Positions 1 through 11,025 of a stretch of 64,000 nt of DNA are shown piece by piece (position 1 is the first letter of the stretch; every line of letters starts with the position of its first letter). Source of the stretch: Paralithodes platypus (taxonomy: Eukaryota > Arthropoda > Malacostraca > Decapoda > Lithodidae); assembly GCA_032716605.1 (NCBI GenBank), contig CM064495.1, forward strand, positions 43,500,896-43,564,895, in the 5' to 3' direction. The notes under the pieces were generated by a model. It ran no database searches, was not told where the DNA came from, and was given only the letters and a program-made list of their open reading frames with translations. The position numbers and the translations under genes were made by a program.

Positions 1-77
1 CCCCCCCCCATAAAAAGGGAAAAATGGGGATTGGTCCTGAGTATATACCGTACATACATGCATACACACATACTTAC

Positions 78-266
78 GATGGTGATATAAATAGTGCATA
101 TAGATCCCATGATGACGGTGGCGGCCCAGGTGGGGAGGTTGGTGAAGGTGGCCATGGCGAGGGTGGGGGCGTACAGACAGATACCCATGTAGAAGAAGTT
201 TAATAATATACCGCTCAGGCTCATCACCTTCCTTAGTGCCGCTGACCCATACCGCAGCTCTATGTA
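78..266 (-). CDS. SLC5-like exon 3
   Basis: Acceptor TTCTGCCTCTCCAG precedes 266 and donor GTAAGT follows 78. The 189 nt are 63 codons in phase 0 on both sides, YIELRYGSAALRK to CTIYITI, matching the SLC5 segment around TM4-TM5. The next exon is outside the window. Confidence 0.85.
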
Positions 267-3200
267 CTGGAGAGGCAGAAACACACATTATAGTTCCTGT
301 AGAAACATACATTATAGTTCCTGTAGAAAAAATAATATTGAGGCCACATAGGCATACATAAATGATATAGCTCTTGTATTGATGCCACATAGACATACAC
401 AAATCATATAGTTCTTGTATTGAAGCGACACAGATAATTCGTAAATAATGAAATGTAGCTCCTTCGTTGATGCAAAAGACACACCTAAAAAGTATAGCCC
501 TTGTATTGAATTCCACACAGACACACACACCTACTGTACACTATCAGTTCTTGTGTGCATGGAACTCAGACATACCTAAATAATGAGCCTTTGACCCATA
601 CTGTACCGGTGACGTCCTTTTCATCATACTCTGGCAACTATTAGACGGTTTTATTCAGCTTAAGAAGGATGTCTACCCTTTGCAAGATTACAGACTATCT
701 TTATTACAGACTATCTTTATTACAGACTATCTTTATTACAGACTATCTTTATTACAGACTATCTTTATTACAGACTATCTTTATTAGTCGTTTTAGCTAC
801 CCATATATCCTTCCTAAGCTTCATAAAATCGTCTAACTGCAGCTGAAATAAAAACAAAAAAAATACCTCGCCGGTACAGTAGGGGTTAAACTGGATGGGA
901 GAGTGGTATATTGACCAGGATTCGAACCCACGCACCCCAGGTTTATTTGGGAAAGTAATTGGGCACCGTAGTGTCTTATAATAAATTAGGTATGACGTGT
1001 TCAAATCTCTAACCTAACCAGCTAGTGTTAAGAGGGTAGTACTCGCTTTTTATGGACTCCCTTCGCCCTCATGTTTAGCATATTAGTTTTGAGGTTTTAA
1101 GGCGTTCGTTCCGTTAGTTTGGTGATTTTGAGATCTTTCGCCTCATTTATTTATCAACATTAAGACCTTTTGTTCTCTTTAGGTGTCGATTTTTTCCTTG
1201 CAAGCGATAGCGAGCCTCTAATTTAAGAAAGAATCGGCCTTCGGCCGGTACATTTTTCTACCGAAAAATGTAAAAATTTATCTTGTCTAGGGGGTGTTTT
1301 TCTAAGCTTGGTGGAGGTCTAGCGAGGAAACTCAAAATAAATAAATAAATACAAATATAGACCAAAAACCAAGCACTACCCCCTTAAGGCGGCCCGCTAT
1401 ATGGCTGTCACTGGTTGGGGATCACAACTGTAAGGCTTTATTTACATAGTGTTATCTCATGCTTATATCAACTGTAAGGCTTTATTTACATAGTGTTATC
1501 TCATGCTTATATCAACTGTAAGGCTTTATTTACATAGTGTTATCTCATGCTTATATCAACTGTAAGACTTTATTTACATAGTGTTATCTCATGCTTATAT
1601 CAACTGTAAGGCTTTATTTACATAGTGTTATCTCATGCTTATATCAACTGTAAGGCTTTATTTACATAGTGTTATCTCATGCTTATATCAACTGTAAGGC
1701 TTTATTTACATAGTGTTATCTCATGCTTATATCAACTGTAAGGCTTTATTTACATAGTGTTATCTTATGCTTATATCAACTGTAAGGCTTTATTTACATA
1801 GTGTTATCTCATGCTTATATCAACTGTAAGGCTTTATTTACATAGTGTTATCTCATGCTTATATCAACTGTAAGGCTTTATTTACATAGTGTTATCTCAT
1901 GCTTATATCAACTGTAAGACTTTATTTACATAGTGTTATCTCATGCTTATATCAACTGTAAGGCTTTATTTACATAGTGTTATCTCATGCTTATATCAAC
2001 TGTAAGGCTTTATTTACATAGTGTTATCTCATGCTTATATCAACTGTAAGGCTTTATTTACATAGTGTTATCTCATGCTTATATCAACTGTAAGGCTTTA
2101 TTTACATAGTGTTATCTCATGCTTATATCAACTGTAAGGCTTTATTTACATAGTGTTATCTCATGCTTATATCAACTGTAAGGCTTTATTTACATAGTGT
2201 TATCTCATGCTTATATCAACTGTAAGGCTTTATTTACATAGTGTTATCTCATGCTTATATCAACTGTAAGGCTTTATTTACATAGTGTTATCTCATGCTT
2301 ATATCAACTGTAAGGCTTTATTTACATAGTGTTATCTCATGCTTATATCAACTGTAAGGCTTTATTTACATAGTGTTATCTCATGCTTATATCAACTGTA
2401 AGGCTTTATTTACATAGTGTTATCTCATGCTTATATCAACTGTAAGGCTTTATTTACATAGTGTTATCTCATGCTTATATCAACTGTAAGGCTTTATTTA
2501 CATAGTGTTATCTCATGCTTATATCAACTGTAAGGCTTTATTTACATAGTGTTATCTCATGCTTATATCAACTGTAAGGCTTTATTTACATAGTGTTATC
2601 TCATGCTTATATCAACTGTAAGGCTTTATTTACATAGTGTTATCTCATGCTTATATCAACTGTAAGGCTTTATTTACATGGTGTTATCTCATGCTTATAT
2701 CAACTGTAAGGCTTTATTTACATAGTGTTATCTCATGCTTATATCAATTCAACACTGGCTTTCTTGTATATTATTATGTTCCCTCCACCAACCGACTCAA
2801 AACTCCCCCTGGACCCCCCTTCAAGATATTTTTTTACATTTTTCGGTAGAAAAATTTCCCGGCCGAAGGCCGATTCTTCATAAATTTACAGGATCGCTAA
2901 CGCTCGCCAGGGAATAATAGACACCTAAATTGCACGAAAGGTCTTAAAATTGACAACGAAATGGGGCGAAAGATGTTAAAATCGCCAAACTAATGAGCTG
3001 AACGTCTTATAATCTCAAAACTAATGGGGCTATGCATGACGGAGAAGGGGTCCATAAAAAGCAACTACCTGCCCCTTAAGGGTGGACACATAAAGCAACT
3101 ACCTGCCCCTTAAGGGTGGACACATAAAGCAATTACCTGCCCCTTAAGGGTGGACACATAAAGCAACTACCTGCCCCTTAAGGGTGGACACATAAAGCAA

Positions 3201-3533
3201 CTACCTGCCCCTTAAGGGTGGACACATAAAGCAACTACCTGCCCCTTAAGGGTGGACACATAAAGCAACTACCTGCCCCTTAAGGGTGGACACATAAAGC
3301 AACTACCTGCCCCTTAAGGGTGGACACATAAATAACATTCTATATTTATATGATATTTGAAGATTATTATTTGCATCCTAGATGTTCTTATTTTACTAAT
3401 ATTTTCATTCATATGGTAAAGTAGACATTATTTCTGCCACTCTGGGACCACCATTTGAGGTCATACCTTTCGAGATCCCACAGAGGCCACGTTACTTGGG
3501 GTTCCATTAAAAAGGTCCCCCCCCCCCAAAGGA

Positions 3534-3600
<67 letters not shown>

Positions 3601-4699
3601 CTAACCTCATTGAGTGACACCAGCTGTAGATTATAGGTAATAGGGAGGACGACAGTGTAGACCAAGACTGCCCCCGGTAAGGTCCCCAACAACGAGACAC
3701 ACAGCTGGCTCCCGTAGAAGTAGATCTCCGTAGGGTTACCTGCCGAAGGTGTGGAGGAAGAGTCAAGGTAATCCAATTAAGGGAAGACTAACCGTTTGTT
3801 TGGTCTATTAATTCATTTATTCATATATTTTTTTAGTTTCCTCCCTAGACCTCCATCAAGCTTAGAAAAACACCCCCTAGACCCCCCTTCAAGTTAAATT
3901 TGTATATTTTTCGGTAGGAAAATGTCCCGGCCGAAGGCCGATTCCTCTTAAAATTGCAGGCTCGCTAACGCTCGCCAGGAAAAAATAGACGCCTAAATGG
4001 CACGAAAGGTCTTAAAATTGACAACGAAATGGGGCGAAAGGTGTTAGAATCGCCAAACTAATGGGCCGAACGCCTTATAATCTGAAAACTAGTGGGGCTA
4101 AACATTAGGGAGAAGGGGGTCCAGAAAAACGGTCTGCCTCCCCTTAATCGATGCACCAGATCCACAAATTTCACAAATCGGTACCATCGACAAGGAACCA
4201 ATTTTCTTCATAGACTTCAAGAATGGGTTACTAAAATATATATAAATACCTGTTGAGAAAGGTTATAATCTCGAAATAACATCCGAACAATCCACAGGGC
4301 ACCAATTTTCTGCATTGACTTCAAGAATGAGTTACTACAATATATATAAATACCTCTTGAGGAAGGCTATCATCTCGAAATAACATCCGAACAGCAATAC
4401 TATGTCTTGCATTATTGAAGCTTACCCAAAATGGAGATGGCTGAGACCCAACCCCCTAGGAGGGAGAGGGCCACAGCGATGGGTGGCATATTGCGGCCCC
4501 CCAGCAGGTACTCTTGGGTGGAGGTCTTCCGGCGGCTCCTGAAGGCACTCACCACCCCGATACTGACGGACGCCACCAACATGAGCACGAAGAGAGCATA
4601 ATCCACGGAGGTAAACTTGGCTGGTGATAGTCTGTCTCCCTCTGCACCGCCTTCTTCTCCAGCGATGGTGGTCGTCGGAGGGTAGTCGGTCGATGCCAT
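78..4699 (-). CDS. SLC5-family sodium-coupled transporter, 5' part (exons 1-3)
   Basis: Three exons (4699-4426, 3739-3606, 266-78) splice in frame into the first 199 residues of a sodium/solute symporter. Seen: TM1 at about residues 33-53, a TM2-like segment at 71-92 (VALSLLGGWVSAISILG), then GNPTEIYFYGSQ, a second hydrophobic stretch ending LNE, and YIELRYG opening exon 3. This order (ILG-x-P-x-E-x-Y-x-Y-G, then YLELRF-like) is characteristic of the SLC5A6/A8/A12 vitamin and monocarboxylate branch. Members move small anionic solutes with Na+ across the plasma membrane; the substrate here cannot be told. Later exons lie beyond the left edge. The start is ATG 4699-4697. An upstream in-frame GTG is not credible in a eukaryote, and CAG/GG directly before the ATG could be a splice acceptor, so a 5' exon may exist. 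Confidence 0.85.
624..860. mobile_element. Small inverted-repeat MITE with internal 16-bp tandem repeat
   Basis: The left arm (CTATTAGACGGTTTTATTC, then AGCTTAAGAAGGAT) is matched in inverted orientation by ATCCTTCCTAAGCTTCATAA and ATCGTCTAACTGCAGC. Between the arms a 16-bp unit (ATTACAGACTATCTTT) is repeated about six times (about 683-786). Related copies lie near 43143 and 54815. Confidence 0.6.
1028..1387 (+). mobile_element. TTAA-flanked modular repeat, copy A (forward)
   Basis: Complete copy in SLC5 intron 2. It has TTAA at both ends with a GGGTAGT-type terminus, internal units of about 31 bp, the hairpin sequence GCGATAGCGAGCC, the palindrome CGGCCTTCGGCCG, and CATTTTTCTACCGAAAAATG. 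No coding capacity. This copy is a subtype with GAGGAAACT and (AAAT)n near its right end. Confidence 0.75.
1428..2747 (+). repeat. 44-bp minisatellite, 30 copies
   Basis: Unit starts CTGTAAGGCTTTATTTACAT. Unit starts run from 1428 to 2704, exactly 29 x 44 bp, so there are 30 copies with no length change. Only a few point variants are visible (GTAAGAC in two units, a TCTTATG in one, CATGGTG in one). It lies in SLC5 intron 2 between two oppositely oriented TTAA elements. Confidence 0.97.
2776..3079 (-). mobile_element. TTAA-flanked modular repeat, copy B (reverse)
   Basis: Reverse copy with the CGGCCGAAGGCCG palindrome, CTCGCCAGG hairpin arm and four CTAATGGGG-type units, ending CCCCTTAA at 3079. 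The left end is missing where the 44-bp minisatellite begins. Confidence 0.75.
3058..3330 (+). repeat. 34-bp tandem array containing the TTAA-element terminus, 8 copies
   Basis: Unit starts at 3058, 3092 and so on to 3296, spacing 34 bp. Each unit holds CTACCTGCCCCTTAAGGG (the terminal sequence of copy B) plus GTGGACACAT flank, so the array apparently grew by duplication across the element/host junction. Confidence 0.92.
3537..3598 (+). repeat. (AG)n microsatellite beside SLC5 exon 2
   Basis: About 60 bp of AG dinucleotides. On the coding strand this is a (CT)n tract starting within 10 nt of the exon 2 donor. Confidence 0.97.
3606..3739 (-). CDS. SLC5-like exon 2
   Basis: Acceptor CTTCGGCAG precedes 3739 and donor GTTAGT follows 3606. 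The 134 nt complete the split Gly and give 44 further codons (NPTEIYFYGSQ to LVSLNE), ending in phase 0. A TTAA-flanked repeat ends 37 nt upstream of the exon, and a (CT)n tract starts within 10 nt of the donor. Confidence 0.85.
3777..4147 (-). mobile_element. TTAA-flanked modular repeat, copy C (reverse)
   Basis: Complete copy in SLC5 intron 1, TTAA at 3777-3780 and 4144-4147. It has the usual units and hairpins. It begins 37 nt upstream of the exon 2 boundary, so the intron's branch-point region is either in those 37 nt or supplied by the element. Confidence 0.8.
4426..4699 (-). CDS. SLC5-like exon 1
   Basis: Coding from ATG at 4699 to 4426, followed by donor GTAAGC; it ends in phase 1 (first base of a Gly codon). 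It encodes an acidic N-terminus, TM1 (VDYALFVLMLVASVSIGVV), a basic loop RSRRK and the start of TM2. Confidence 0.85.
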
Positions 4700-4779
4700 C
4701 CCTGTGTCGGCACCAAATGTTAGATTACACTTATTATCCACATTACTTTACTCACATTACGCCATACTCAATATTACAC

Positions 4780-5487
4780 TACTTCAATTACCTTGGGGTA
4801 TTAATGTCTGAAAATATGGGTTTCAAAGTACATAACCAGGTCAAAGTGGCGGCTGCGAAACGTCTAACGGGTTGGATTCTGCGTACTTTTAAAACACGCG
4901 GGGAATTGCCTATGATAACGCTCTTCAAATCTCTAGTGCTACCGCGGCTTGAATACTGTAGCGTATTAACATCCCCATACAAAGCAGGTGAAATAAATGA
5001 CGTAGAGAGTGTACAAAGAAATTTCACTTCGCATATAAGTTCGATAAAACATCTACACTATTGGGAGCGTTTAAGAGCACTGAATCTGTACTCACTGGAA
5101 CGTAGAAGAGAACGTTACCTAATAATATACACGTGGAAAATCGCAGAGGGTTTAGTACCAAACCTACATACTCCGATAGTCATGAAATTCAGTGATAGGA
5201 GAGGCTGGGAATGCGAAATCCCCCGGATGAATAACAGGGGTGCTATGGGCTCTCTGCGAGAGGGCTGGTTATCACACAGAGGCCCACGTCTCTTCAACAA
5301 ACTCCCACGGCGAGTAAGAGACATGAGGGACATCTCGTTAGACAACTTCAAGAGAGCCCTAGATGTCGAACTGCAAAAAGTGCCAGACGAGCCCATCCTC
5401 GCAAGGGAGCGAGCTGTCGCTTCAAACAGTCTACTGCACCAGATCACCACCCATAACGAGGGGCGTCGCGCTCCTTGGTGCCGCTAG
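4780..5487 (+). pseudogene. Non-LTR reverse transcriptase C-terminal fragment
   Basis: An open frame from about 4780 (NYLGVLMSENMGFKVH) to the stop at 5487 encodes the region after the RT catalytic core: the YLGV motif, AAAKRLTGWILR, LPRLEYCSVL, VQRNFT, LNLYSLERRRERYLI and LFNKLPRRVRD. These are familiar C-terminal landmarks of jockey/CR1-type non-LTR retrotransposons. The catalytic YADD, RT fingers/palm and endonuclease are absent, so this is a 5'-truncated copy. Its 5' break lies about 80 bp upstream of the SLC5 start codon, on the opposite strand. The frame itself is uninterrupted, suggesting a fairly recent insertion. Confidence 0.7.
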
Positions 5488-5499
5488 AAGAGCGGCGAA

Positions 5500-6290
5500 C
5501 ACATCAAAAGGTATCAAAAGGTAAGGTACCCGCATTTGTCGAAACCAGTCGGTGGGAGTAGTTGCAAGTTGCCCGGACACCCAAAAAGCCGATAAAGTCT
5601 TGGGGTAACTACGTGACTGCTTTCAACCTGCCCCGAGAACTTTGGGGATGCATTTTCGGGCGAATATAAACTAGGTAAGTGGTTTTTTTACTAGTATTAT
5701 GCCTTTTTCATCCAACCTGATAGATTTAGCCAATAAAAATAACAATGGTAATTCAGCCGGCACTGGGCGCGACACAAGGTCGATAATAGTTCTGCACTCT
5801 GTGGGTTAAAAGAATCATCTTACGGTAGCTGCTGAAACCTGAGAGATAACAAAAAAGTATAGAAATCAGAATCATTTTAATTATGTGGACACCAGCTAAA
5901 GCCCTTCCTAAACTTATTATAAATTGCATCTAATGGTAGCTATTATTATTATCTCCACCAAACAGTATTAGTGAAGATTATGTGATCATCACTGTCTGCT
6001 TGTTTGTCTGTTTGCAGCAAGATTACTAAACAAAACAATGGACGGATTTATTTGAAGGTTGATCAGTATTCCCCTATTATTGAGTCCAAAACTACTCTCC
6101 AAAAATAATATCATTAACTTACTGGGTACCTGGAGGTGTTTAGCCCGCGAACTCTCCTGCCTCAACTTGACAGGTCGGATGGGTGTATGACAGTGGCCGA
6201 GGGAGAGGTGTTGCTGACCTTCACATGGATTATATACTGTAGATCATTATGCTCCAACATGTACGAGGTCATTGGGGGGTCACCTGCTTT
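5500..6290. other. Gene-free stretch, SLC5 upstream flank
   Basis: The start is probably the 3' untranslated part of the LINE fragment. At about 5880-5950 there is a half of the TTAGACGATTTT-type MITE. No convincing exon or RNA gene was seen. Confidence 0.4.
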
Positions 6291-6295
6291 TTTTC

Positions 6296-6621
6296 TCTTT
6301 TTCTCTATTTCTCTCTTTCTCTGGCTTGTATCCATTCGGCCCCATTCAGCAAACTGTTTTAAGACGTTTATCCCATCCCCATCCAGGTGTCGATTTCTTC
6401 CTGGCGAGCGATAGCGAGCCATCATTGTATGGAGAAATCCAGCTTCGCCGGAGACATTTTTCTATCTAAAAATGTACAAATTTAGCTTGCTGTCAAAAAA
6501 ATATATATATATATGCTGGCTCGCTACCGCTCGCCAGGAAAATATTGCCGCCTGGATGGGGGTAAACGTCTTAAAACAGTTGGCTGGATAGGGCCGAATG
6601 GATACAAGCGAGAGAAAGAGA
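6296..6621. mobile_element. Palindromic relative of the TTAA modular family
   Basis: The left half reads CTCTGGCTTGTATCCATTCG, then a CCCCATTCAGC-TTTTAAGACG unit, then GGCGAGCGATAGCGAGCC. The right half repeats this in inverted order (GGCTCGCTACCGCTCGCC, GTCTTAAAACAG, CCGAATGGATACAAGC). The centre keeps GACATTTTTCT and AAAAATGTACAAATTTA. It shares modules with the TTAA family but has different ends. Confidence 0.65.
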
Positions 6622-6795
6622 TGATTATGTTCCCCCATGTACGAGGTCGTTAAATCTTATAGAGTCCATATCCAGCTCTGATTAATGGCCTTCATTACGC
6701 CGGGTCAAGATATGCTCAATTCGTTCTCTGTCATTTCATTCAACTCTAAAAATATTTGTTTTCTTCTTTTCTTTTCGTCTTTAAATTCTACTTCT

Positions 6796-7049
<254 letters not shown>

Positions 7050-7205
7050 GTATAATATTAATTCCTTGTACTACGTGGGTTTCAATAATTCGACAGTTAA
7101 TCATAAACTCTGAATAATTTCATAAACCTCCAAAGTTAGGTATTAATATTCCTTAATCTATTAGTGCTTCCCACCTCGGAATAACTTAAGGGAGCCCACC
7201 TCGCT

Positions 7206-7334
7206 TTTTGTTTTCTCTTTCTCTCCTTCTCTCTTTGGCTTGTATCCATTCGTCCCCATTCAGCCTACAGTTTTAAGACGTTTACCTCCACCCAGGTGTC
7301 AATATTTTGCTGGCGAGCGGTAGCGAGCCAGCAT
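7206..7334 (+). mobile_element. Half copy of the palindromic modular element
   Basis: Matches the left half of the 6296-6621 element: GGCTTGTATCCATTCG, CCCCATTCAGC, TTTTAAGACGTTTACC, CCAGGTGTCAAT and GGCGAGCGGTAGCGAGCC. No right half follows. Confidence 0.6.
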
Positions 7335-7619
7335 ATTGTAGGTTTGATTCCCGGAGGGAAGTAGAGAAAACCTAATATTTAGTAGGGCCCCGTAATCATT
7401 GACGATATTGCCTATTAGTATAATAATTCCATTCAACATCCCGCGTCAGCATTTTTAATCTACCCCGCGGAAGGCTCATGGAGTACTCTTCATAAGTGCA
7501 CGCTTAATTCCCTTATGGGATCGTCATTATGATTGGGCACCCTACAGAAAAAACTCTGTAAAAAATAAAAAAGAAAAATTAACTTAATATTTGTTATCAT
7601 ATGACTTTCCATATGTGGA

Positions 7620-9007
7620 TTTCTTGCGTTTTACTACCCCGACACCAGGCCCTCTAGCGGCCATCTCGTCCTTCCTCCTTCCGCGGCCATACTAGCAACA
7701 CGGGTTTCGCCGTGCTCCGCTTTATTCTTTGTTCCAGCTCTTTCTATTGAGTCCTTGCTCATTTGTATACACCTGCGTTGTAGTAACAAGGTTTAGATTA
7801 GCTAGCAACGGCTACCCCATTGGTATGTCCGCAGGAAGTGTGTAATTTAGGGTACTATTGTAACAGGCGCCTACGTATCCCAGGATCTAAGCGCCATGTG
7901 TGTTATTTTATGTTGTGTTTGCGCCTTTAGCTTTTGATACATAGCTAGGAGGCTACCATTCTACAATTTTATGCTGCAGTCCGTCAATATTGAGGCAGTG
8001 GCAAATATGTTATTATACTATTTAGCAAATGCCCTGGTCTAAGGGTGCCTGCACGTCGTGCTCCACCTTCCAGAGTTCGTATTTTGCTTTTAGGGGGCAA
8101 AACCTAACCTAACCTAACCTATCGTGGGCCTCCCCTCGTCTGTGTGCTGTGGCTGGGTCTTCGGAGTGTTGTCGGCTGTGATGTTGCTTCGGACCTCATG
8201 GTCAGCCTGGTTAGGGGTCTCCAGTCTAGGCTACAGGTAATTTAGGATTCTGAATTCTCTGTATTTATGTTTTGCCTTTGTGTGCCCCTAGTGATGGACA
8301 TGTGTGCTTGCATGTTTTGGGGGTTTGGGAGACGTCCCTATATATGTATATTTATATAATTGTGTACAGTGGGTTTTGGAGAGGGAAGCTGTGCTTGTGT
8401 CTCCCCTCTCTAAAATTTGGTTGTTTTCTCCGGCGGCCTCTTGCAGCAGGGCCCAGGTTACCCGTCTTCAAAACGGGTAGGGAGCAACCAAATGTCCCGG
8501 CGTGGTAAGGCTGAACCACATCCCTTCCGGCGGAAGTGCAAATTCCTACGGGAGCTTAGAACTCGGCCCGCCGAGTTAACTCGCCCTGACCGTAATAGTT
8601 ACGCGACAAATCGCCCTGCGGCGCCATAGTTGAGTGTACAAGTGTTAAGATTCGTTATACAAACTAGTTTCATTATCTCTCTAGTGCTTTAGTAATAGAT
8701 AATCATACACTACTGGTCAATGGGCCTGTGGCTTTTGCCATAGGTAAGCGGTTTCAATCAGCTTATACGAAAAAATCCCAGGTTTTTTCACGGCGAGTCC
8801 AGCGGAAGGTTAGAGTAGTTGTGGAACTATAGCTAATTTTCCAGCGGACTCAAGGTAGGATGTATTAACACCTCACAGGTTATCCTTATGAGCATTGATT
8901 CCTGGAAATGTTTTATTTCCAGAATCCCCGGCTCCATAGTGACTGCAGCACTGGCGGCGTTGAGGGGCTGATTCCAGCGGGGGGGAGGGGGGGGGCCTTT
9001 ATCCATC
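7620..9007 (+). other. Probable leader of a decayed retroelement
   Basis: A GC-richer stretch preceding the gag-like ORF. It contains a (CCTAA)n run at 8102-8120 and an inverted pair GAGTCCAGCGGAAGG / TTCCAGCGGACTC (about 8795-8850). Several short ORFs are open but none is recognisable. Inferred to be the 5' untranslated or terminal-repeat part of the same element; ends not defined. Confidence 0.3.
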
Positions 9008-9720
9008 ATGCCTCGGTTTGAATTATGCGCTACTCCTACCTGTTCAATGTTGCCCATTTTCGCTCATAAATTATGTTTGAAATGTGTCAAATGTTTAGAC
9101 CGCTCTAGAGGCTTGTGGGTGTCGCGGCGTTGCTCTGTTTGCTCTGATCTGAAAAACGCTTTATTCACAAAGAAAAACTTATCGTGCTTGGCGGCACTAC
9201 AAGAGATAAAAGTTACCTTTAATTCTTATGCCAAAGACACAGCCCATAAGGCGCTTCATTGCGATGACGAGGCCCTCTGGGAAAAGTTAATTATCAAGTC
9301 GCCTCTAACTAAACTCGCCTCCTGTAAATCTGTTAAGCCTAAAGTAAAGTCGAAAGCCCTCGTCAAAGAGGTAGTGAGTAGCAGTAGTGGCACTGACAAC
9401 GAACTTACTGAGGTTCCCCCGACCGTCCGAAGAGGAGACGTTCACCTTCTCCGAAGCGGAAATCTAGGTCCAGGTCTAGATCCCCTCGGAGATAGTCTCG
9501 GCACTCTTCAACTGACTCTTCCCGGTCCCTCAAGCGCCGGAAAGAGGACTCTGAGTCATCGGCTGGTGCGCCGCGTAGTGGGAGCCGGAAGGAGACCCCG
9601 CAGCCGCCTTCCTCTACCCCTGCGTCTGACACGCCTCATGTCGATTCTGGCGACACGGAAGTGGGGATAGAGGCCACGGGTTCCCTTCTCTACCGCGACG
9701 AAGTTTTAACTTTATTCTGG
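9008..9720 (+). pseudogene. Cys-rich gag-like ORF of a decayed retroelement
   Basis: From ATG 9008 the frame encodes paired cysteines (HKLCLKCVKC ... RRCSVCSDL) followed by a Lys/Ser-rich region. At about 9411-9420, in a run of C, the reading shifts by one base. The other frame then continues as an arginine/serine-rich tract (KRRRSPSPKRKSRSRSRSPRR), one internal TAG, and a Ser/Pro/Asp-rich tail to about 9670. A Cys-rich N-terminus plus an RS-rich tail is reminiscent of Gag proteins of DIRS-type tyrosine-recombinase retroelements, which are known in decapods. No RT, RNase H or recombinase follows. It could instead belong to another gag type or a host zinc-binding protein. Confidence 0.35.
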
Positions 9721-9817
9721 TTACTATTATACAATTTTATTCAGTTTAAAAAGGGCCTTCAGCAATTAACAGGCTTCGAACCATCTCACTTAACCTTTTT
9801 GACTACACAGATCCTTC

Positions 9818-10199
9818 TTAAAGGTGAATTACATAAGCTGCATACCATCGAAGATGTATAATTTGTATGCATCAAAACATAATTATTTAGGATGCTCAGG
9901 TTTGTGTATAATAACGTAAATTTAAGTCAGTAAAGAAAACAAATATTCAACAATTTTATATCTGGCGGCGTCTGATAGTTGACGGTCTTGCAAATTTCGC
10001 ACCTTCCAGTATTGTGATGACGTCATAGATTCCGATAGTTGTCAGGCAACATAAATTTACCTTTAACTTAACCCAATTTATTTTATATGTTAGGGCAAAT
10101 TTAAGGATATTCCCAATAATGGTGTATTACTAGAGCCTTTAACGTTCTGCTGAATAACTTATCTCACTTTTTTTTCATCTTTGTGTAATTCACCTTTAA
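9818..10199. mobile_element. TTAA-flanked MITE with TTAAAGGTGAATTACA ends
   Basis: TTAAAGGTGAATTACA at 9818 is matched by TGTAATTCACCTTTAA ending at 10199, giving a 382-bp non-coding element with 16-bp inverted ends including TTAA. TTAA ends suggest mobilisation by a piggyBac-type transposase (inference). Confidence 0.6.
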
Positions 10200-10276
10200 A
10201 CTGCACCAGATGAAGTATTGAGGGATAAACCTTTACAACGGCACTTCGTATCTACATTCTACTTTTCTTATTTTTC

Positions 10277-10523
10277 TGAAGAGTGTAGAGAGGGGAGAAG
10301 GGGTGTTGGAGAGAGAGGAAGCTGTTGGAGTGGCTTTGTTATGTGTGTTTAGTCTTTATACGTCGTCAGGATGTCCCCTGACTGGGTGCGAACATGTGAA
10401 ACATGCTCGGACGTACTACCACACGGGTCCACACCCACTAAATGTCCGCCGTGGCAGGGATTCGATCCCGGGTCTTGCAGATTCACACGTGAGCGTGCTC
10501 ACCACTCGACCACCACAAACCGT
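10277..10523 (-). mobile_element. tRNA-derived SINE (family 1)
   Basis: On the minus strand, a box-A-like GGTGGTCGAGTGGTGAGC is followed by a box-B-like GGGATCGAATCCC, then a unique body containing GTACGTCCGAGCATG and a tail with AAAGCCACTCC. A second copy in opposite orientation lies at 48168-48375. Confidence 0.65.
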
Positions 10524-10539
10524 CTAAATATACCTAGAA

Positions 10540-10709
10540 TATAATAATAAAAAAGTCTGCCAGATCAGCCCAGGAGTGCGTTCAGTCTACCCTATCAGGC
10601 AAGGATTTTTGTTTCTTTTTGTTTTGTAGTAGTAGTTATCTCTCTCCTTTCGGCTTTTTGTTCTGATGTTTCCAGTTAGGGTTTTAATATTAATAATATT
10701 AATTGTAAT

Positions 10710-10759
<50 letters not shown>

Positions 10760-11000
10760 CACCAATAATATTAATAACATTAATTATTCCAAAGTGATGA
10801 AAATAATACAAATTCTTTACATTAACTTTACTACTTGGAAAATTATATATTTACAAAGAAATTACTGTACACTAATAACATCTGATTATAATTAACTATA
10901 ATTATCCAGTACAGTGTTCGTATGTTTACAGTGGCAACAAGACAAGGAAAGGTAATCAAGAAAGGTTAAGTTGGTTGATAGGCAGGCACTCCCCTTAGAA
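10540..11000. other. Gene-free stretch with (ATA)n
   Basis: Holds an (ATA)n microsatellite at about 10709-10757. Nothing else recognised. Confidence 0.5.
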
Positions 11001-11025
11001 TGGTCTACTAAGCATTCTGCTAAAT

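Noticed and set aside
1428..3330. CRISPR-like regular arrays
   Set aside because: Units are contiguous with no unique spacers and the context is eukaryotic; these are minisatellites.
4412..4741. SLC5 start at 4741
   Set aside because: That codon is GTG; the first ATG in frame is at 4699 and matches the expected short N-terminus.
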